A stretch of 64,000 nucleotides of DNA from Hyphomicrobiaceae bacterium (GCA_022844275.1 JALHMB010000003.1:620001-684000), one strand, 5' to 3'. Shown: positions 16,735-27,549, counted from the stretch's first letter. A program made the numbers and translations. The notes: generated by a model from the letters alone, not told the origin.

Positions 16735-18789
16735 ATGTCTTCTATGATTACCGATATCGAGCGCGGTCTTATTGCGCGCTATCTCACGCGCCTGCTCGTT
16801 CGGCAGGACCTGACGCTGCGTTCGGCGCGCAACCTGCTCGTCTGGCTGAACGAGCGCTCGGATGTGCTGAGCCTGCCGCTCCCCCCCGCGCTCGTCGAGG
16901 CGCTCGGCGGCTACATGGCCTACAAACCCGCCGAGTTCGAACGCGCCTGGACCAAGCACAAGGATGCCGTCGTCGTCAGCCTCGACCGGGCCGCCAAGGA
17001 GACGCCGCGCCCCGAGCCCATGGCGACGAACGTCGAGCGGCTCGTCGAGGCCCTCGGCCTGCCGCACGCGGCTTGGCGCCTGCTCGGCCTCTTCGCCTGC
17101 TCGACGCGCTTCGAGCAGGTGCAGTATCTCGCCAACGCCGCTGCCGACTACTGCGGACCGATGACACGCGCTGTCTCGCTGCTTTGCGACGTGCATCCAC
17201 GGGCGGCCGAGGAGCTGCTCTCGCCCGGCGGCGAGCTGGTGGCAGCCGGTCTCCTCCAGGTGCGTGACCAGAGCACGACGCTCGCCGGCTACGATGCGCG
17301 CTTCACGATCCCCTCGCGCGTCAATGCCTGCCTCGAGCGCACGTTCGGCTCGTTCGACGAGATGCGCAATGCGCTCCTCGGTGATCCGCTGGTCTCGTCC
17401 GTGACCATGGAGGACTACGAGCACGTCACGGCCGATCGCGATTTTATTGCTGGCGTCCTGCGCGGCGCCTTGGACAGCGGCGCGAGCGGCGTCAACATTC
17501 TGCTCTATGGACCACCCGGCTCCGGCAAGACGGAGCTGGCGAAGGTCGCGTCACAAGCTGCCGGCGCCGCCCTCTTTGCGGCGGGCGAGGCGGCCTCGCG
17601 CGACGGAGAGGCTAATCGCTCCGAGCGGCTCGCCGACATTTCCTTCTCGCAACGTTTGCTCGGCGCCCACGAGCGCACGGCACTCCTCTTCGACGAGATG
17701 GAGGACGTCGCCGTTCATCTCATCAATCGCGGTGGCTCGAAGGTCTACCTGAACCGCCTTCTCGAGACGAACCCGATCCCCATCATCTGGACCTCGAACG
17801 AGCTTCAGCACATCGACCCGGCACTGCTGCGGCGTATGACGCTCGCCATAGAACTCAAGCGTCCGCCGCCCATACAGCGCCAGCGCATTCTCGAACGCCT
17901 CGCCGAGCGCATGGACCTGAAGCTCACGGGAAGCGAAGCCGAGGCCCTCGCACGCCGCCTCGATGCGACGCCGGCGATCTATGAGAACGCTCTCAAGGCG
18001 GCCAAGCTCTCGGGCGGTGGCGCCGAAGCCATCGAGCGCGCGGCGCTCGGCATTGTCCGCGCCGTCTCCGGTGTCGTCGCGCGCAAGGCCGGCACCATTC
18101 CCGACTACGATCCGCTGCTGACCTGCTCGGATCAGGATCTTTCAACCCTCGCCGACCGCCTCATTGCCGCGCAGGCGCGATCCTTCTCGATCTGTCTCTC
18201 AGGGCCGCCTGGCACCGGCAAGTCGGCTTTCGCACGCCACCTCGCGCGCCGGCTCGGCCTGGAGCTGATCCAGAAGCGGGCTTCCGACATTCTCGGCCCC
18301 TATCTCGGCGAGACCGAGCGCCACATCGCCAATGCCTTCGAGGAATCGCGCGAGGCCAATGCCATGCTCGTCTTCGACGAAGCGGACAGCCTGCTGCTCG
18401 ACCGCCGCGATGCCACGCGCTCGTGGGAAATTACGCAGGTCAACGAGATGCTGACGTGGATGGAGGATCATCCGCTGCCCGTGTGCTTCACGACCAACTT
18501 CATGGAGCGCGTCGACAGTGCCTCGCTGCGTCGTTTCACGTTCCAAGTCGTGCTGAGCTATCTCGACAAGCCGGGCCTGCGCCGCGCTTGGCAGGTCTTC
18601 TTCGGCTCGGACCGCATTCCGCCGGAAGCGGCCGGGATCGCCAATCTCACGCCCGGCGACTTCGCCAAGGCGAGGAAGCAGGCCGAGGTGCTCGGCGTGC
18701 TGGAGAACCCGACGCGCCTCGCCGAAATCATGGGTGATATCAGCCGCTCGAAGCCGGACGCGCGCGGCAGCATGGGATTCGTGCGGTAG
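16735..18789 (+). CDS. Tandem AAA+ ATPase of unknown role
   Basis: A 684-residue protein with two AAA modules. The N-terminal 230 residues are helical with no recognised fold. Module 1 has Walker A GPPGSGKTE (259-267), Walker B ALLFDEMED and a possible arginine-finger segment DPALLRRMTL. Module 2 has Walker A GPPGTGKSA (490-498), a pore-like GPYLGETERH, Walker B MLVFDEADS and a finger segment DSASLRRFTF. The second module is closer to classical FtsH/Cdc48-type AAA domains. No protease, signal peptide or membrane segment is seen. It is divergent from carbonic anhydrase and convergent with rnj, so neighbours do not reveal a partner. A remodelling or chaperone-like activity is a guess from the fold. 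Confidence 0.85.
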   Translation: MSSMITDIERGLIARYLTRLLVRQDLTLRSARNLLVWLNERSDVLSLPLPPALVEALGGYMAYKPAEFERAWTKHKDAVVVSLDRAAKETPRPEPMATNVERLVEALGLPHAAWRLLGLFACSTRFEQVQYLANAAADYCGPMTRAVSLLCDVHPRAAEELLSPGGELVAAGLLQVRDQSTTLAGYDARFTIPSRVNACLERTFGSFDEMRNALLGDPLVSSVTMEDYEHVTADRDFIAGVLRGALDSGASGVNILLYGPPGSGKTELAKVASQAAGAALFAAGEAASRDGEANRSERLADISFSQRLLGAHERTALLFDEMEDVAVHLINRGGSKVYLNRLLETNPIPIIWTSNELQHIDPALLRRMTLAIELKRPPPIQRQRILERLAERMDLKLTGSEAEALARRLDATPAIYENALKAAKLSGGGAEAIERAALGIVRAVSGVVARKAGTIPDYDPLLTCSDQDLSTLADRLIAAQARSFSICLSGPPGTGKSAFARHLARRLGLELIQKRASDILGPYLGETERHIANAFEESREANAMLVFDEADSLLLDRRDATRSWEITQVNEMLTWMEDHPLPVCFTTNFMERVDSASLRRFTFQVVLSYLDKPGLRRAWQVFFGSDRIPPEAAGIANLTPGDFAKARKQAEVLGVLENPTRLAEIMGDISRSKPDARGSMGFVR

Positions 18790-18804
18790 CTCGCGAAGTC
18801 GCGC

Positions 18805-20511
18805 TCACGCCTTCACATCGAGCATCGAGACCATGACACGTACGACGGACTTCTTGCCCCACACCTGATCGACCGACGCGCGCACGGCGCGGCGTACTGC
18901 CTCGCGTACCATCTCGACGTCGTTGCGGCGCTTGGGCGGAATGCTCTCGATCGTGCCTTCGATGACGTCGAGGACCATGTCCTCCATGGCGCCGCCGCCC
19001 GGACGCTCGGACGGCACGCCCTCCATGACGACCTCGGGATCGTCGAGCATCTTGCCGTTGCGCGAGAGCACGAGCGAGACCACGATCACACCGACGAACG
19101 ACAGCTTGCGCCGCTCGCGAATGCACATGTCCTCGGCGTTGATGAGCATATTGCCGTCGCGATAGACGCGCCCGACCGGTACCTCGTCGACTATTGCAGG
19201 CCGACCCGGCGCCAGCACCACCATCTCACCATTGATTGCAACCAGCACCTCTTTGATGCCCGCGGCCCGCGCGAGCTTGGCGTGCTCGGCCAGGTGGCGC
19301 ATCTCGCCGTGCATGGGCACGACCATCCTCGGCTTCAGGAGGCCGTAAAGCTGCTTCAGCTCGTCTCGCCGCGGATGACCCGTGACATGTACCAGCGCCT
19401 CATTGTCCGTCACGAGGTCGGCGCCCATACGGACGAGCGAATTCTGAATGCGACCAACGCTCTTTTCGTTGCCCGGAATCGTACGCGAGGAGAAGATGAC
19501 GAGATCGCCCTTCGCGATGTTGATTTCGGGGCGCGCGTTCTCGGCAATGCGCGCGAGCGCGGCGCGCGGCTCGCCTTGGCTGCCCGTCACGAGTGCCACG
19601 ACCTCGTCGCGGCGATAGTCGCTGAAACGCTGCTGGTCGGCATACATGAAATCCGGCGGCAGATAGCCGGTTTCGATACCCACCTGAATAATGCGATGGA
19701 GCGCACGTCCGGCAACTACGAGGCGTCGGCCCGCAGCGCGCGTGGCATTCGCCACGGCGAGGACGCGCGCGACGTTCGACGCAAACGTCGTGACGATGAC
19801 GCACTGCTCGGCCTGCTTGATGATGCGTGCGATCGAGGCCGCGACATCCTCCTCGGAAGGCGAGCGCCCATCGCGCATTGCGTTCGTCGAGTCGCAGATG
19901 AGGGCCAGCACGCCTTCCTCGCCGATTTCCTTGTAACGCGCTTCATCCGGTGGCAGGCCGACACCCGGCGCACTGTCGAGCTTCCAATCGCCCGTGTGAT
20001 AGACGAGGCCGTGCGGCGTGCGGATGGCGAGGCCGTTCGGTTCCGGGATCGAATGCGCCTGATTGACCAGCTCGATGGAGAACGGACCCACGTCGAACGT
20101 CCCGCCGAGCGGGATCTCGTGAATCGGGATCTTGAGCTTGCCGCCCGTCTGCTCGGCGAGCTTGGTCTTGAGCAGCGTCGCGGTGAACGGCGTCGCGTAC
20201 ACGGGCACCTTGATGCGCGGCCAAAGCTCGATGACCGCGCCGAAATGATCCTCGTGCGCGTGCGTCAGCACGAGACCGCAGAGATCCTTGGCGCGACTCT
20301 CGATGAACTTGAGGTCCGGCATGATGACATCGACGCCGGGATCGAACTCGCCCTCGGGAAAGGTGATACCGAGATCGACCATGAGCCATTGGCGCGACTT
20401 CTCCGGGCCGAGGCCGTAGAGATAGCAGTTCATGCCGATCTCACCGAGCCCGCCGAGCGCGAGGAAGACCAGCTCGCTGCCACCCGGATTCTCTGAGCGC
20501 GTGCGTGCCAT
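18805..20511 (-). CDS. rnj: Ribonuclease J
   Basis: A 568-residue metallo-beta-lactamase/beta-CASP nuclease with endo- and 5'-exonuclease activity, taking part in mRNA turnover and rRNA maturation. The zinc motif HAHEDH is at residues 84-89, GGLGEIGMNCYL begins the domain, and later motifs HTGDWKLD, ICDSTNA, VTGSQGEPRAAL, FSSRTIPGNE and VHVTGHPRRDEL are all as in RNase J. The gene is nine bases after birA and closes the nuo-birA-rnj transcript. Alphaproteobacteria typically have this single RNase J at this very place. Confidence 0.95.
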   Translation of the reverse strand: MARTRSENPGGSELVFLALGGLGEIGMNCYLYGLGPEKSRQWLMVDLGITFPEGEFDPGVDVIMPDLKFIESRAKDLCGLVLTHAHEDHFGAVIELWPRIKVPVYATPFTATLLKTKLAEQTGGKLKIPIHEIPLGGTFDVGPFSIELVNQAHSIPEPNGLAIRTPHGLVYHTGDWKLDSAPGVGLPPDEARYKEIGEEGVLALICDSTNAMRDGRSPSEEDVAASIARIIKQAEQCVIVTTFASNVARVLAVANATRAAGRRLVVAGRALHRIIQVGIETGYLPPDFMYADQQRFSDYRRDEVVALVTGSQGEPRAALARIAENARPEINIAKGDLVIFSSRTIPGNEKSVGRIQNSLVRMGADLVTDNEALVHVTGHPRRDELKQLYGLLKPRMVVPMHGEMRHLAEHAKLARAAGIKEVLVAINGEMVVLAPGRPAIVDEVPVGRVYRDGNMLINAEDMCIRERRKLSFVGVIVVSLVLSRNGKMLDDPEVVMEGVPSERPGGGAMEDMVLDVIEGTIESIPPKRRNDVEMVREAVRRAVRASVDQVWGKKSVVRVMVSMLDVKA

Positions 20512-20520
20512 GGCGTTTCC

Positions 20521-21294
20521 TCAGGCCCGGCCGGCCGGCAGCACGGTGACGTCGCCGAATGTAAAGCGGCGCCGCCCGGCGGCAGGCAGATCCATCAGCA
20601 GCGCGCCGTCCGTATCAAGGCCGGCGAACGCGCCCGCAACCGGCCCCTCTTTCGTCTTGATCTCGAGCGAGCGCCCGATCGGAATTGCACGCGCGCCCCA
20701 GGCCGTGCGAATTGCGGCGAAGCCGTCATCCTCGGACCAGATGGAAAGCCAGTGCGCCATGCGCGCGACAAGCAGATCGAGAACCGCGCTGGCGTCGCGC
20801 GCGAATCCATGCGCGGCAAGGTGCGTGACAGCGCGATCAGTCACATTCGGCGCCGTCGCCACATTTATGCCGATCCCGATCAGCGAAACAGTCTCCGCAC
20901 CATAATTGCCGGATTCGATAAGGATGCCTGATACCTTGGCACCATCGATCAAGACGTCGTTCGGCCATTTCAGTTCGGCCCGGCCGGCTTCCGAACCACC
21001 AAGGCACTCTGCAACGGCATCGAAGGTGGCGACACCTGCCACAAGCGACAGTTCCGGCAAACGTGCCGGCGCATGGCCCGGCACAAACAGCAGCGTCGCC
21101 GCGACATTGCCATGGCTCGCCTCAACCCAGGTGCGCCCCGAGCGCCCCTTACCAGCGGTCTGGCGGCGCGTCGCGATCCAGATAGGACCGCGGGTGCCGG
21201 CCGCAGCCCGCCGATGGGCTTCATTGTTCGTGGAGTCGACCTCATCCAGGAGTTCAACCGGCGGCAATGCATACGAGGGTGGCCGGTGCGGCAT
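20521..21294 (-). CDS. birA: Biotin--[acetyl-CoA-carboxylase] ligase
   Basis: A 257-residue biotin protein ligase that activates biotin with ATP and transfers it to carboxylase carrier domains; PccB in this window belongs to one such complex. Motifs seen are DEVDSTNNEAHRRA, ATRRQTAGKGRSGRTW (adenylate-forming loop) and LKWPNDVLIDGAKVSGILIE with the ligand lysine. There is no N-terminal DNA-binding domain, so it is a pure ligase and not a repressor. ATG 21294 has AGGAG seven bases upstream. It follows nuoN by eight bases and precedes rnj by nine. Confidence 0.95.
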   Translation of the reverse strand: MPHRPPSYALPPVELLDEVDSTNNEAHRRAAAGTRGPIWIATRRQTAGKGRSGRTWVEASHGNVAATLLFVPGHAPARLPELSLVAGVATFDAVAECLGGSEAGRAELKWPNDVLIDGAKVSGILIESGNYGAETVSLIGIGINVATAPNVTDRAVTHLAAHGFARDASAVLDLLVARMAHWLSIWSEDDGFAAIRTAWGARAIPIGRSLEIKTKEGPVAGAFAGLDTDGALLMDLPAAGRRRFTFGDVTVLPAGRA

Positions 21295-21302
21295 CAGAAC
21301 TC

Positions 21303-22751
21303 CTAGAACAGCGTACGTGCTGCCGCTGCCGCCGCATCGACCAGCGGCGCGGAGATGACCGGCAGGACAAAGGCAATGATGAGCACCATCGCCACCCACT
21401 GCACGGCGCGCTCCTTGGGCAAGGTTGCCTCGAAGGGTGCCCGGGCATCGTCGAAGAACATGAGCTTCACGATGCGCAGGTAATAGTAGGCACCGACGAC
21501 GCTCGCGAGCACGCCTATAACTGCGAGCGAGTAGAGCTCGGCCTTTATCGCGGCCATGAAGACGTAGAACTTCGCGAAGAAGCCCGCGAGCGGGGGAATG
21601 CCGGCCATCGAGAACATGAACATGGCCATGGCAAAGGCCATCGGCAGGTTGGTCTTGGAGAGGCCGGCGAGTTCGTTGATCTCTTCGATGGGCGCGCCGT
21701 CGCGGCGCATGGCGAGAATGACGGCGAAAGTGCCGAGCGTCATGACGATATAGATCGCCATGTAGACGAGCACACCCTGTACGCCCTCGACGGTGCCAGC
21801 CGCGAGGCCGACCAGCGCATAGCCCATGTTGGCGATCGAAGAATAGGCCATCAGCCGCTTGATGCTTGTCTGGCGGATGGCGGCGAAGGCCCCGAGCAGC
21901 ATCGAGGCAATGGCGAGGAAGACGACGATCTGCTGCCATTGCGGCTGGATGCCGGCGAATACCGAGATGACGACGCGGATGAACAGCGCCATGGCCGCAA
22001 CCTTGGGCGCAGAGGCGAAGAATGCCGTCACCGGAGTCGGCGCGCCCTCGTAGACGTCAGGCGTCCACATATGGAAGGGCACGGCCGAGATCTTGAAGGC
22101 AATACCGACGAGAAGGAAAACGAGACCGAAGATCAGCAGCATGTCGCGGCCGGCATCCGGCGCACGTGCCGCGGCGGCAATGGCCTCGAAGCTCGTCGCC
22201 CCGGCAAAGCCATAGAGCAGCGAGGCGCCATAGAGCAGCATGCCCGACGAGAGCGCGCCGAGGACGAAGTACTTGAGGCCCGCCTCGCTCGAGCGCGTCG
22301 AGTCGCGGCGGAAGGCGGCGACCACATAGAGCGCAAGGCTCTGCAGCTCGAGACCGAGATAGAGGGAGATGAGGTCGTTTGCCGAAACCATCATCATCAT
22401 GCCGGTCGTCGACAGCAGGACGAGGACCGGAAACTCGAACTTGAGGGACTTACGATCCGCCATCTCGTCGAAAGAAAGGATCAGCGCCACACCTGCCCCT
22501 GCGAGCACCACGATCTTCATGAAGCGCGCGAAGGAATCGACGATGAAGGCACCCGCGAAAAGAAGCTCGGTGCCGGCACCCTGCAATACGGCGAAACCCG
22601 CAGCGAGCAGCACGGCGATGGCGAGCCACATGATGCGGCCAGCTTCCTCCTGAGTGTCAGGCCGGAACACGCCGAGCATCAGGAGGACCATGGCGCCAAT
22701 CGCGAGGATCGCCTCGGGCAGCAGCGGGGCATAGACAGCGAGGGCGGACAT
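21303..22751 (-). CDS. nuoN: NADH-quinone oxidoreductase subunit N
   Basis: A 482-residue, multi-pass membrane subunit of complex I, one of the three antiporter-like proton-channel subunits. It contains the Proton_antipo_M core: [74 protein letters not shown], and [21 protein letters not shown]. It is the last nuo gene in the operon, 28 bases after nuoM, and leads directly into birA. Confidence 0.97.
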   Translation of the reverse strand: MSALAVYAPLLPEAILAIGAMVLLMLGVFRPDTQEEAGRIMWLAIAVLLAAGFAVLQGAGTELLFAGAFIVDSFARFMKIVVLAGAGVALILSFDEMADRKSLKFEFPVLVLLSTTGMMMMVSANDLISLYLGLELQSLALYVVAAFRRDSTRSSEAGLKYFVLGALSSGMLLYGASLLYGFAGATSFEAIAAAARAPDAGRDMLLIFGLVFLLVGIAFKISAVPFHMWTPDVYEGAPTPVTAFFASAPKVAAMALFIRVVISVFAGIQPQWQQIVVFLAIASMLLGAFAAIRQTSIKRLMAYSSIANMGYALVGLAAGTVEGVQGVLVYMAIYIVMTLGTFAVILAMRRDGAPIEEINELAGLSKTNLPMAFAMAMFMFSMAGIPPLAGFFAKFYVFMAAIKAELYSLAVIGVLASVVGAYYYLRIVKLMFFDDARAPFEATLPKERAVQWVAMVLIIAFVLPVISAPLVDAAAAAARTLF

Positions 22752-22779
22752 CTGAAAAGCGAGCCTCTCTCAGGTGTGC

Positions 22780-24315
22780 TCAGCGCGTCGGCGCCGCTGC
22801 AGGGCTGATGACAACGCGCGTCGCGCTTTCCGCGCGCGCCTTCTTGACGGCAGCATCATGCCGCTCGACGAGCCGGTTCACGGATTTCGCGGTAACATCG
22901 AGGATTGGCGCCGGATAGAAGCCGAACAGGATGGTCAGGATGACGAGCGGCGCCATGACGGCGATCTCACGCGGCGTCATGTCCGCAATGGCCTTGAGCT
23001 TCGGCTTCTCGAGCACGCCGTACATCATGCGCCGGTAGAGATAGAGCGCGTAGGCCGCCGAGAGGATGACGCCGGTCGTCGCGAAGAAAGCCACCCACGT
23101 ATTGGCCTTGAAGGCCGCGAGCAGCGTCAGGAACTCGCCGACGAACCCTGATGTACCCGGCAGGCCGACGTTCGCCATAGTGAAGATCATGAAACAGAAG
23201 GCGTAGATCGGCATGCGATTGACGAGACCGCCATACGCGGCAATGTCGCGCGTGTGAATGCGGTCATACACGACGCCGACGCACAAGAAGAGCGCCGCCG
23301 AAACAAAGCCGTGCGAGAGCATCTGGAAGATGGCGCCGTCCAGTCCCTGCTGCGAGAATGTGAAAATGCCCATGGTAACGAAGCCCATATGGGCAACGGA
23401 CGAGTAGGCGATGAGCTTCTTCACATCCTCCTGCGCGAGCGCGACGAGCGAGGTGTAGATGATCGCCACTACCGACAGCACGAATACGAGCGGCGCGAAG
23501 TCGACCGAGGCAACCGGGAACATCGGCAGTGAGAAACGCAGGAAGCCGTAGCCGCCCATCTTCAGCAGGATAGCGGCGAGAATAACCGAGCCGGCGGTAG
23601 GCGCCTCGACGTGCGCGTCAGGGAGCCAAGTGTGCACCGGCCACATCGGCATCTTCACCGCGAAGGAAGCGAAGAAGGCGAGCCACAGCCACCACTGCAT
23701 GGAGACAGGGAAGTCGGTCCGCAGCAGCGTCGGAATGTCGGTCGTGCCGGCCTGCCAGTACATGGCGAGGACGGCCAGCAGCATGAGCACCGAGCCGAGC
23801 AGCGTATAGAGGAAGAACTTGAAGCTCGCGTACACACGGCGCGCGCCGCCCCACACGCCGATGATGATGAACATCGGAATGAGGCCGGCTTCGAAGAAGA
23901 TGTAGAAGAGCACGAGGTCCAGCGCGCAGAAAACGCCGATCATCAGCGTCTCGAGCACCAGGAACGCGATCATGTACTCCTTGACGCGATCCTCAACCGA
24001 CTCCCAGCTTGCCAAAATGCAGAGCGGCATGACGAAGGCCGTCAGCACGACGAACAGCATGGAAATGCCGTCGACACCCATCTTGTACTTGATGGGACCG
24101 AGCCAGGCGCGCTCCTCGACGAACTGGAAGTCCGGGTTGGCCGGATCGAAGTTGATCCAGATGAGCAGCGAGAGCGCGAACGTGAAGAGCGTCGTCCAGA
24201 GCGCGATCCAGCGCGCGTTCTGCTTGGCTTCCGAATTGAGGAAGCACATGAAGATCGCGACCGTTGCCGGAAGGAACGTGACGACTGAGAGGAGGCTGTT
24301 GCCGGCGAGGTTCAT
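22780..24315 (-). CDS. nuoM: NADH-quinone oxidoreductase subunit M
   Basis: A 511-residue antiporter-like membrane subunit of complex I. Core blocks include [41 protein letters not shown] with its conserved Glu, [34 protein letters not shown], and [17 protein letters not shown]. The ATG at 24315 overlaps the nuoL stop codon by one base (TAATG), indicating translational coupling; a longer frame back to 24345 lies inside nuoL. Confidence 0.97.
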   Translation of the reverse strand: MNLAGNSLLSVVTFLPATVAIFMCFLNSEAKQNARWIALWTTLFTFALSLLIWINFDPANPDFQFVEERAWLGPIKYKMGVDGISMLFVVLTAFVMPLCILASWESVEDRVKEYMIAFLVLETLMIGVFCALDLVLFYIFFEAGLIPMFIIIGVWGGARRVYASFKFFLYTLLGSVLMLLAVLAMYWQAGTTDIPTLLRTDFPVSMQWWLWLAFFASFAVKMPMWPVHTWLPDAHVEAPTAGSVILAAILLKMGGYGFLRFSLPMFPVASVDFAPLVFVLSVVAIIYTSLVALAQEDVKKLIAYSSVAHMGFVTMGIFTFSQQGLDGAIFQMLSHGFVSAALFLCVGVVYDRIHTRDIAAYGGLVNRMPIYAFCFMIFTMANVGLPGTSGFVGEFLTLLAAFKANTWVAFFATTGVILSAAYALYLYRRMMYGVLEKPKLKAIADMTPREIAVMAPLVILTILFGFYPAPILDVTAKSVNRLVERHDAAVKKARAESATRVVISPAAAPTR

Positions 24316-26261
24316 TACACGCCTCCCCGGCGGAACATGAACCACGTGATGATGGCGGCAAGGCCGATCAGCATGGCGAAGGCATAGTGGTAGATGTAGC
24401 CCGTCTGCAGCTTCGCGACGCTGTTGGCCGTGACGAGAACGCGGTTCGCCGTGCCGTCGATGGCACCGTCGATCACCGCGCCATCGCCCTTCTTCCAGAG
24501 GAACCTGGCGACAGCGAAGGTGGGCCTGACGAAGATGCGGTCATAGAGCTCGTCGAAGTACCACTTGTTGAGCAGGAACAGATAAAGCGGGCGGAAGGCG
24601 TTCGCCGTAGCCTCGGGCAGCCACGGCGAATGAATGTAGTAGAGGTAGGAGAGCGCGAAGCCTCCGAGCATTGCGAAGAACGGCGACATCACGACCCACG
24701 CCGGCACCTCGTGGATGGCGTGCATAATGTGGCTGTTCGGCCCTTCGAAGATGGCCTTGCCCCAGAATTCCTTGTAGCCATCACCGACGAACATGCCCTT
24801 GAACAGGAAGCCGGCGAAGATCGCGCCCGCGGCCAGCACGAAGAGCGGTACGAGCATGACATAGGGACTCTCGTGCGCGTGCTCGTACGTGTGATGGTCC
24901 GCGCGCGTGCGGCCGTAGAAAGTCATGAACATGAGACGCCATGAGTAGAACGACGTCATGAACGCCGCGATCACCAGCAGCCAGAAGGCATAGTTGTAGG
25001 GCGTGTGGCCGGCATAGGCCGCTTCCACGATCACGTCCTTGGAGTGGAAGCCGGCAAAGCCCGCAACGAAAGGAATGCCGACGCCGGTCAGCGCCAGCGT
25101 GCCGATCAGCATCATGGCCCAGGTGATCGGGATCTTGGAGCGCAGGCCGCCCATGTGGCGCATGTCCTGCTCGTGATGCATGGCGTGGATGACCGAGCCG
25201 GCACCGAGGAATAGGAGGGCCTTGAAGAAGGCGTGCGTGAAGAGGTGGAAGATGCCGGCCGAATAGGCGCCGACACCGATCGCGGCGAACATGTAGCCGA
25301 GCTGCGAGCAGGTCGAGTAGGCGATGACGCGCTTGATGTCGTTCTGCACGAGGCCGACGGTCGCTGCGAAGAACGCCGTCACGGCGCCGACGAGCGTCAC
25401 GACCTGCAGCGCGACGGGTGCGTACTCGAACAGCGGCGACAGGCGGGCCACCATGAACACGCCGGCCGTCACCATGGTCGCGGCGTGGATCAGCGCCGAG
25501 ACCGGCGTCGGGCCTTCCATGGCATCCGGAAGCCAAGTGTGGAGCAGGAACTGCGCTGACTTGCCCATGGCGCCAACGAAGAGCAGCAGGCAAAGCGTCG
25601 TCAGAATGTCGACCTCGTAGCCGAGGAAGTTCATGGTCTTGCCGACCTGCTGCGGCGCCGCCGCGAACACGGCATCGAAGCTGATCGTCTGGAACACGAA
25701 GAAGACGCCGAACACGCCGAGCGCAAAGCCGAAGTCGCCCACGCGGTTGACGACGAAGGCCTTGATCGCTGCCGCGTTGGCCTCAGGCTTCTGGTACCAG
25801 AAGCCGATCAGCAAATAGGAAGCGAGGCCGACGCCCTCCCAGCCGAAGAACATTTGCAGGAAGTTGTCCGCCGTCACCAGCATGAGCATGGCGAACGTGA
25901 AGAGCGAGAGATAGGCGAAGAAGCGCTGGCGATGCGGATCCTCGTGCATGTAGCCGATCGAATAGATGTGCACGAGCGCCGACACTGTCGTGACCACGAC
26001 GAGCATGACCGCCGTCAGCGTATCGACGCGGATGGCCCAAGACACATCGAGCTCGCCGGAGGAAACCCAGCGCATGATCGTGATCTTATCGGTCGCATGC
26101 CCGATGCCGACCTGCCAGAAGGCGATCCACGAGAGCACTGCTGCCACCACCAGAAACCCGGAGGTGATCAGCTCGGCCGGTCGCGGTCCGATCACGCGGC
26201 CGAAGAAGCCGGCGATCAGGGCGCCGAGGAGAGGGAGGAAGACAATGGCCTGGTAGATCAT
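24315..26261 (-). CDS. nuoL: NADH-quinone oxidoreductase subunit L
   Basis: A 648-residue antiporter-like subunit, the distal proton channel of complex I with the long lateral helix near its C-terminus. Signature blocks: [32 protein letters not shown] with the conserved Glu, [32 protein letters not shown], and [22 protein letters not shown]. It follows nuoK by 39 bases and overlaps nuoM by one base. Length is in the normal range of 610-670. Confidence 0.97.
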   Translation of the reverse strand: MIYQAIVFLPLLGALIAGFFGRVIGPRPAELITSGFLVVAAVLSWIAFWQVGIGHATDKITIMRWVSSGELDVSWAIRVDTLTAVMLVVVTTVSALVHIYSIGYMHEDPHRQRFFAYLSLFTFAMLMLVTADNFLQMFFGWEGVGLASYLLIGFWYQKPEANAAAIKAFVVNRVGDFGFALGVFGVFFVFQTISFDAVFAAAPQQVGKTMNFLGYEVDILTTLCLLLFVGAMGKSAQFLLHTWLPDAMEGPTPVSALIHAATMVTAGVFMVARLSPLFEYAPVALQVVTLVGAVTAFFAATVGLVQNDIKRVIAYSTCSQLGYMFAAIGVGAYSAGIFHLFTHAFFKALLFLGAGSVIHAMHHEQDMRHMGGLRSKIPITWAMMLIGTLALTGVGIPFVAGFAGFHSKDVIVEAAYAGHTPYNYAFWLLVIAAFMTSFYSWRLMFMTFYGRTRADHHTYEHAHESPYVMLVPLFVLAAGAIFAGFLFKGMFVGDGYKEFWGKAIFEGPNSHIMHAIHEVPAWVVMSPFFAMLGGFALSYLYYIHSPWLPEATANAFRPLYLFLLNKWYFDELYDRIFVRPTFAVARFLWKKGDGAVIDGAIDGTANRVLVTANSVAKLQTGYIYHYAFAMLIGLAAIITWFMFRRGGV

Positions 26262-26300
26262 GCGTTGGTCCCGAAGGCGCCGCGCGCGTGCGCAGCAGCC

Positions 26301-26609
26301 CTACCCCTTCATCAGGTTGATGTCTTCGACCGCGATAGTGCCGCGGTTGCGGAAATAGACGACCACGATCGCAAGTCCGATCGCCGCTTCGGCGGCCGCA
26401 ACCGTCAGCACGAACAGCGCGAATATCTGGCCGGTGAGATTGCCGAGGAAGCTCGAGAAGGCAACGAGGTTGATGTTCACGGCGAGCAGCATGAGCTCGA
26501 CGGACATCAGGATGACGATCACGTTCTTGCGGTTGAGGAAGATGCCGAAGATGCCGAGCGTGAACAGGCACGCTGCCACCGCGAGATAATGTCCGAGCCC
26601 GATATCCAT
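26301..26609 (-). CDS. nuoK: NADH-quinone oxidoreductase subunit K
   Basis: A 102-residue, three-helix membrane subunit of complex I. The text [34 protein letters not shown] carries the conserved membrane Glu of the proton path, and [21 protein letters not shown] the second one. Nine bases separate it from the small extra membrane gene upstream, rather than from nuoJ as in most operons. Confidence 0.97.
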   Translation of the reverse strand: MDIGLGHYLAVAACLFTLGIFGIFLNRKNVIVILMSVELMLLAVNINLVAFSSFLGNLTGQIFALFVLTVAAAEAAIGLAIVVVYFRNRGTIAVEDINLMKG

Positions 26610-26618
26610 GGTGCTCCC

Positions 26619-26855
26619 TCAGCCCCACACAATGCCGGCCGCGCGGAGCAGCGGCACCGCCAGCGCGAATACCCCGCCGATCGCGAGCACCACGAGCAGC
26701 GCGCTCGTCAACCACTGACCGGCAGAAGGCGGCCGCTCGCCGGGACCACGTGCCGCGCTCTTGCCAGCTTTCGCCGCGGCCTTGGCCTGCTTGCGGGCGC
26801 CGGCCAGCGAAATGACATTCGAGCTGTCGTCCTGATGGTCGAAGCCGTTATTCAT
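26619..26855 (-). CDS. Small membrane protein inserted between nuoJ and nuoK
   Basis: A 78-residue protein with a polar, Lys/Ala-rich N-terminal half (residues 1-45) and one hydrophobic segment near residues 48-75 (WLTSALLVVLAIGGVFALAVPLL). Its ATG overlaps the nuoJ stop codon by four bases (ATGA), so it is translated with nuoJ, and nuoK follows nine bases later. The N-in, single-span form would fit a complex I accessory or assembly factor. Unknown reading frames inside nuo operons are known from Rhodobacter, but I cannot name a family for this one. Confidence 0.75.
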   Translation of the reverse strand: MNNGFDHQDDSSNVISLAGARKQAKAAAKAGKSAARGPGERPPSAGQWLTSALLVVLAIGGVFALAVPLLRAAGIVWG

Positions 26856-27493
26856 CCGCGCCGCTCCCCGCTCGGAACGATCACTTGTCCAGGCGCCAGC
26901 TTCACGACCTCGACGGCCATGGCGGGTGTGCGCGCGTTCTGAACCGAGATCGACTGGCGGCGCACACCTTCCTTGTGGCGCAGCGTTAGCACGATCGCGC
27001 CGATCATGGCGACAAGCAGGATGAGACCTGCCGCCTGGAAGAAGTACACGTACTGCGTATAGAGCAGCCGCCCGATGGCCTCGGTGTTCGTGAGGTTCGG
27101 ATCAGTCACGGCCGTCTTGACCGCACCGGCACCGACGCCTGCGCCGGTAAGCACCCGGGTCCCGAGCACCATGATGAGCTCGACAAGCAGCACTAGTCCG
27201 ACCAGGGCTCCAACAGAGGCATGACGGATGAAGCCGGCGCGCAGCGAGGCAAAATCGACGTCGAGCATCATGACGACGAACAGGAACAGCACCGCGACCG
27301 CGCCGACGTAGACGACGACGAGGATCATCGCCAGGAACTCGGCCCCGAGCAGCACGAAAAGCCCTGCCGCATTGAAGAACGCCAGGATCAGCCAGAGCAC
27401 GGCGTGCACGGGATTGCGCGCGACGATGACCAGGAGCCCGGACATCACCGTCACCGCAGCGAACAGGTAGAAGAAGAGCGCCGTCAAAGCCAT
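26852..27493 (-). CDS. nuoJ: NADH-quinone oxidoreductase subunit J
   Basis: A 213-residue, five-helix membrane subunit of complex I. LFAAVTVMSGLLVIVARNPVHAVLWLILAFFNAAGLFVLLGAEFLAMILVVVYVGAVAVLFLFVVMMLDVD is the conserved first half, including the pi-bulge helix that links quinone binding with proton pumping. The C-terminal tail after residue 165 is polar and variable. It starts 56 bases after nuoI and overlaps the small membrane gene downstream. Confidence 0.96.
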   Translation of the reverse strand: MALTALFFYLFAAVTVMSGLLVIVARNPVHAVLWLILAFFNAAGLFVLLGAEFLAMILVVVYVGAVAVLFLFVVMMLDVDFASLRAGFIRHASVGALVGLVLLVELIMVLGTRVLTGAGVGAGAVKTAVTDPNLTNTEAIGRLLYTQYVYFFQAAGLILLVAMIGAIVLTLRHKEGVRRQSISVQNARTPAMAVEVVKLAPGQVIVPSGERRG

Positions 27494-27549
27494 CCGCCGG
27501 TCCTCATTCCTCGCTTCAATCCTTCAGCCGGCCGAGCCGGCGCCCCACG

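Noticed and set aside
21295-21939. Extended birA reading frame of 472 codons reaching into nuoN
   Set aside because: The upstream part is nuoN read in another frame; the family start and AGGAG site place the birA start at 21294.
21267-22808. 513-codon plus-strand open frame opposite nuoN
   Set aside because: Extremely Glu/His/Asp/Arg-rich text complementary to a membrane protein gene; a codon-bias shadow.
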